Source: Adhaeribacter sp.
GTDB lineage: Bacteria; Bacteroidota; Bacteroidia; Cytophagales; Hymenobacteraceae
Direction of reading: 5' to 3'
NCBI GenBank assembly: GCA_028288395.1
Contig: JAQBNV010000652.1
Coordinates: forward strand, 1 to 7,454
Length of the DNA: 7,454 bases
How positions within the stretch are numbered: position 1 is the first letter of the stretch; every line of letters begins with the position of its first letter. The position numbers and the translations under genes were made by a program. Of this stretch, positions 6,100 through 7,454 are shown in pieces. Below the pieces are notes generated by a model. It was not told the origin of the DNA. It searched no databases and worked only from the letters and a program-made list of their open reading frames with translations.

Positions 6100-6918
6100 A
6101 TGGAACACCCTGAAGAAGAAAAAGAATCAGTAAGAGCAAAACAGTTACAGGCCTTTAACCGGCTATTAGATGTAATGGACGACCTGCGGGAAAAGTGCCC
6201 CTGGGACCAGAAACAAACCATTAGCAGCCTGCGACATTTGACCATTGAAGAAACCTACGAGCTTTCGGATGCCATTATGCGCAACGATATGCAGGACCTG
6301 AAAAAAGAAATAGGCGATGTAATGTTGCACCTGGTGTTTTACGCCAAAATAGCATCTGAAACAAACACGTTTAACCTGACCGAGGTGCTAGATTCTTTAT
6401 GTGACAAACTGGTATTCCGGCACCCGCATATTTACGGCGACACGACAGCAACCACAGAAGAGGAGGTAAAACAAAATTGGGAAAAACTTAAAATTAAAGA
6501 AGGTAATAAATCGGTATTGGGCGGCGTTCCGGTTGCATTGCCCGCATTGGTAAAAGCCATGCGTATTCAGGAAAAAGCCCGCGGGGCCGGTTTCGACTGG
6601 GAAGAAAAAGAACAGGTCTGGCAAAAAGTACAGGAAGAACTCCGGGAGTTTGAACAAGAGTTTAACCTGGCCGATACTTCCAGCATAGACTTAGACAAAG
6701 CTACCGGCGAGTTTGGTGATTTATTATTTTCGCTGATAAACTTTGCCCGCTTTATACAGATTAACCCCGAAGAAGCGCTCGAAAAAACAAATTTAAAGTT
6801 TATCAAACGTTTTCAGTTTATGGAACAGGAATCAGCAAAAGAAGGCAAAAACCTGGCTACCATGTCGCTGGTCGAAATGGACGTTTATTGGGAGAAAGCA
6901 AAAAATATCAGAAGTTAG
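6100..6918 (+). CDS. mazG: Nucleoside triphosphate pyrophosphohydrolase MazG
   Basis: A 272-residue all-alpha NTP pyrophosphohydrolase converting (d)NTPs to NMPs plus pyrophosphate, a house-cleaning enzyme that in E. coli also affects (p)ppGpp levels; cytosolic. Length matches the two-domain MazG of E. coli (263 residues). The N-terminal domain has RLLDVMDDLREKCPWDQKQT (21-40) and the Mg-binding EExxE (50-54) plus ExxD (70-73). The C-terminal domain repeats the pattern with EELRE (179-183) and EFGD (204-207), then the NPEEALEKTNLKFIKRF block (222-238). Both metal sites look intact. ATG at 6100 is chosen because an in-frame TAA lies at 6094-6096; no Shine-Dalgarno is seen. No mazE or mazF gene adjoins it, so there is no toxin-antitoxin link here. 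It is divergent from glmM and followed by a long AT-rich gap. Confidence 0.96.
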   Translation: MEHPEEEKESVRAKQLQAFNRLLDVMDDLREKCPWDQKQTISSLRHLTIEETYELSDAIMRNDMQDLKKEIGDVMLHLVFYAKIASETNTFNLTEVLDSLCDKLVFRHPHIYGDTTATTEEEVKQNWEKLKIKEGNKSVLGGVPVALPALVKAMRIQEKARGAGFDWEEKEQVWQKVQEELREFEQEFNLADTSSIDLDKATGEFGDLLFSLINFARFIQINPEEALEKTNLKFIKRFQFMEQESAKEGKNLATMSLVEMDVYWEKAKNIRS

Positions 6919-7001
6919 CAACGGTTTGGTTTAAAGCGGCAGCAATCCTAATAAATATTGTTTAATTAAAGGTATTTTAAGTTAAACTTTGTACCCTAAT
7001 G

Positions 7002-7017
7002 CTAGTATAACTACTAG
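7002..7017 (+). terminator. Small hairpin after mazG, weak terminator or operator candidate
   Basis: CTAGTA (7002-7007) and TACTAG (7012-7017) form a perfect 6-bp inverted repeat around TAAC, followed by TTTT. It lies 84 bp past the mazG stop codon. The stem is short and AT-rich, so termination strength would be low. A protein-binding palindrome is the alternative. Confidence 0.3.
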
Positions 7018-7180
7018 TTTTGCTTATTTTGGGTTAAATATTTACCTAAATTACTTGAAATTTTTATAATATTTTTTGAGCAAAGTCAAATTTTTACTAA
7101 TAAATCATACCTTTTTTTAGCTCGATATCAAAAACATACTGTATTTGTTAAACTCTGAATGAAAACGTCAAAAACGGTGT

Positions 7181-7211
7181 TTTGTGGGATATTTGATTTT
7201 AATTAGGTTTG
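7181..7211 (+). promoter_or_regulatory. Bacteroidota-type promoter, full match (TTTG-N19-TAGGTTTG)
   Basis: TTTG at 7181-7184 (-33 element) and TAGGTTTG at 7204-7211 (-7 element) are separated by 19 bp, agreeing with the Bacteroidota housekeeping promoter TTTG/TTG - 17-23 bp - TAnnTTTG at every fixed position. It is the only promoter in the window with both halves perfect. It reads toward the ORF at 7414, and its transcript would carry a leader of close to 200 nt. Confidence 0.55.
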
Positions 7212-7269
7212 TAAACTAAAGCAAGCGCGGAAATAATGTAAAAAAAGAATATTTATTCGGTTTAACTGC

Positions 7270-7299
7270 TTTGATCTTTCAATCTCTTTTACATATTTG
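7270..7299 (+). promoter_or_regulatory. Second candidate promoter (TTTG-N18-CATATTTG)
   Basis: TTTG at 7270-7273 and CATATTTG at 7292-7299, one mismatch from TAnnTTTG, are separated by 18 bp. It lies 86 bp downstream of the full-match promoter in the same direction. Use of this site would shorten the leader of the gene at 7414 to about 110 nt. Confidence 0.4.
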
Positions 7300-7413
7300 C
7301 ATAAACAATAAACCAACGGAGATTAGTTTATACCCAATTAAGTTAACTTTATAACAGGATAATTAAAATTTTAAACCCAAACACAAACAACTAAACTTTA
7401 AATTACAACAACA

Positions 7414-7454
7414 ATGGAAAGAAAGAATGTAGTAAGTACGAATGCTCCAAAACC
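7414..7454 (+). CDS. Start of a CDS cut by the right edge, possibly RidA/YjgF family
   Basis: An ATG in an A-rich context without Shine-Dalgarno (ACAACAACA before the ATG), typical of Bacteroidota starts, opens a frame that runs off the window after 13 full codons, reading MERKNVVSTNAPK. The pattern VVSTNAPKP resembles the N-terminus of RidA/YjgF enamine/imine deaminases, where a V-[IV]-S-x-x-AP segment precedes GPYSQ. The diagnostic GPYSQ and the catalytic arginine would lie outside the window, so the family call is a guess. That a gene begins here is supported by the start context and the upstream promoter candidates. Confidence 0.5.
   Translation, partial: MERKNVVSTNAPK

Larger units (their letters stand above)
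6919..7413. other. 495-bp AT-rich intergenic region
   Basis: No ORF here looks like a gene. The longest noted on the plus strand is a 15-codon one at 7159-7206 without family resemblance. The left half holds a small perfect inverted repeat (7002-7017) and many A/T tracts. The right half holds two candidate plus-strand promoters and what would be a long untranslated leader for the gene starting at 7414. No tRNA-like or recognisable riboswitch structure was found by eye. Confidence 0.6.

Noticed and set aside
6100..6918. MazG as part of a toxin-antitoxin or phage-defence module
   Set aside because: No mazE, mazF or other defence gene adjoins it. The neighbours are housekeeping genes and the protein is the standard two-domain cellular form.
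7171..7184. AAAAC-GGT-GTTTT hairpin in the right-hand gap
   Set aside because: The stem is only 5 bp and mostly A-T, the kind expected by chance in AT-rich DNA, and it overlaps the -33 element of the stronger promoter candidate.
7159..7206. 15-codon ORF in the long intergenic region
   Set aside because: It is too short to support, without a recognised start context or family match, and its end overlaps the best promoter in the gap.
1..7454. A hidden novel multi-gene system, CRISPR array, insertion sequence or tRNA
   Set aside because: All sizeable ORFs fall in well-known housekeeping families. I found no regularly spaced repeats, transposase, attachment site or cloverleaf on either strand.

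Overview
The window looks like an ordinary chromosomal housekeeping segment from a member of the Bacteroidota, plausibly a Cytophagales/Hymenobacteraceae-type bacterium (the family-level guess is weak). Three things point there. Start codons lack Shine-Dalgarno sequences and sit behind A-rich leaders. Several genes carry the Bacteroidota -7 promoter motif TAnnTTTG a short distance upstream. The phosphoglucosamine mutase is of the archaeal-like GlmM type. I see no phage, insertion sequence, CRISPR array, tRNA or rRNA, and no evidence of a new multi-gene system.

Layout, left to right. At 1-84 (minus) is the 5' end of the GTPase gene era, cut by the window edge. A 212-bp divergent region then leads to hemH (297-1325, plus; ferrochelatase). 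hemH converges on a minus-strand run of four genes, read right to left: glmM (5843-4458), a NifS/IscS-like cysteine desulfurase (4301-3159), a two-domain Sua5/YwlC threonylcarbamoyl-AMP synthase (3065-2109) and a LOG-family nucleotide phosphoribohydrolase (1986-1405). Gaps of 93-156 bp and separate -7 motifs suggest these four are not one tight operon. A 256-bp divergent region separates glmM from mazG (6100-6918, plus; NTP pyrophosphohydrolase). A 495-bp AT-rich region without a convincing gene follows. It holds two candidate promoters, one matching the Bacteroidota consensus fully, and ends at the start codon of a plus-strand gene cut by the right edge (7414-7454), possibly RidA-like.

Functionally the genes serve core metabolism and quality control: ribosome assembly (Era), the last step of protoheme synthesis (HemH), cell-wall amino-sugar precursor supply (GlmM), tRNA modification (Sua5 for t6A; the desulfurase as a sulfur donor for thiolation or Fe-S assembly), nucleotide housekeeping (MazG, LOG) and perhaps reactive-enamine detoxification. 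The parts most worth a second look are non-coding: the long leader at the right end, the inverted-repeat-bounded gap between glmM and the desulfurase gene, and the overlapping stems between hemH and the LOG gene.
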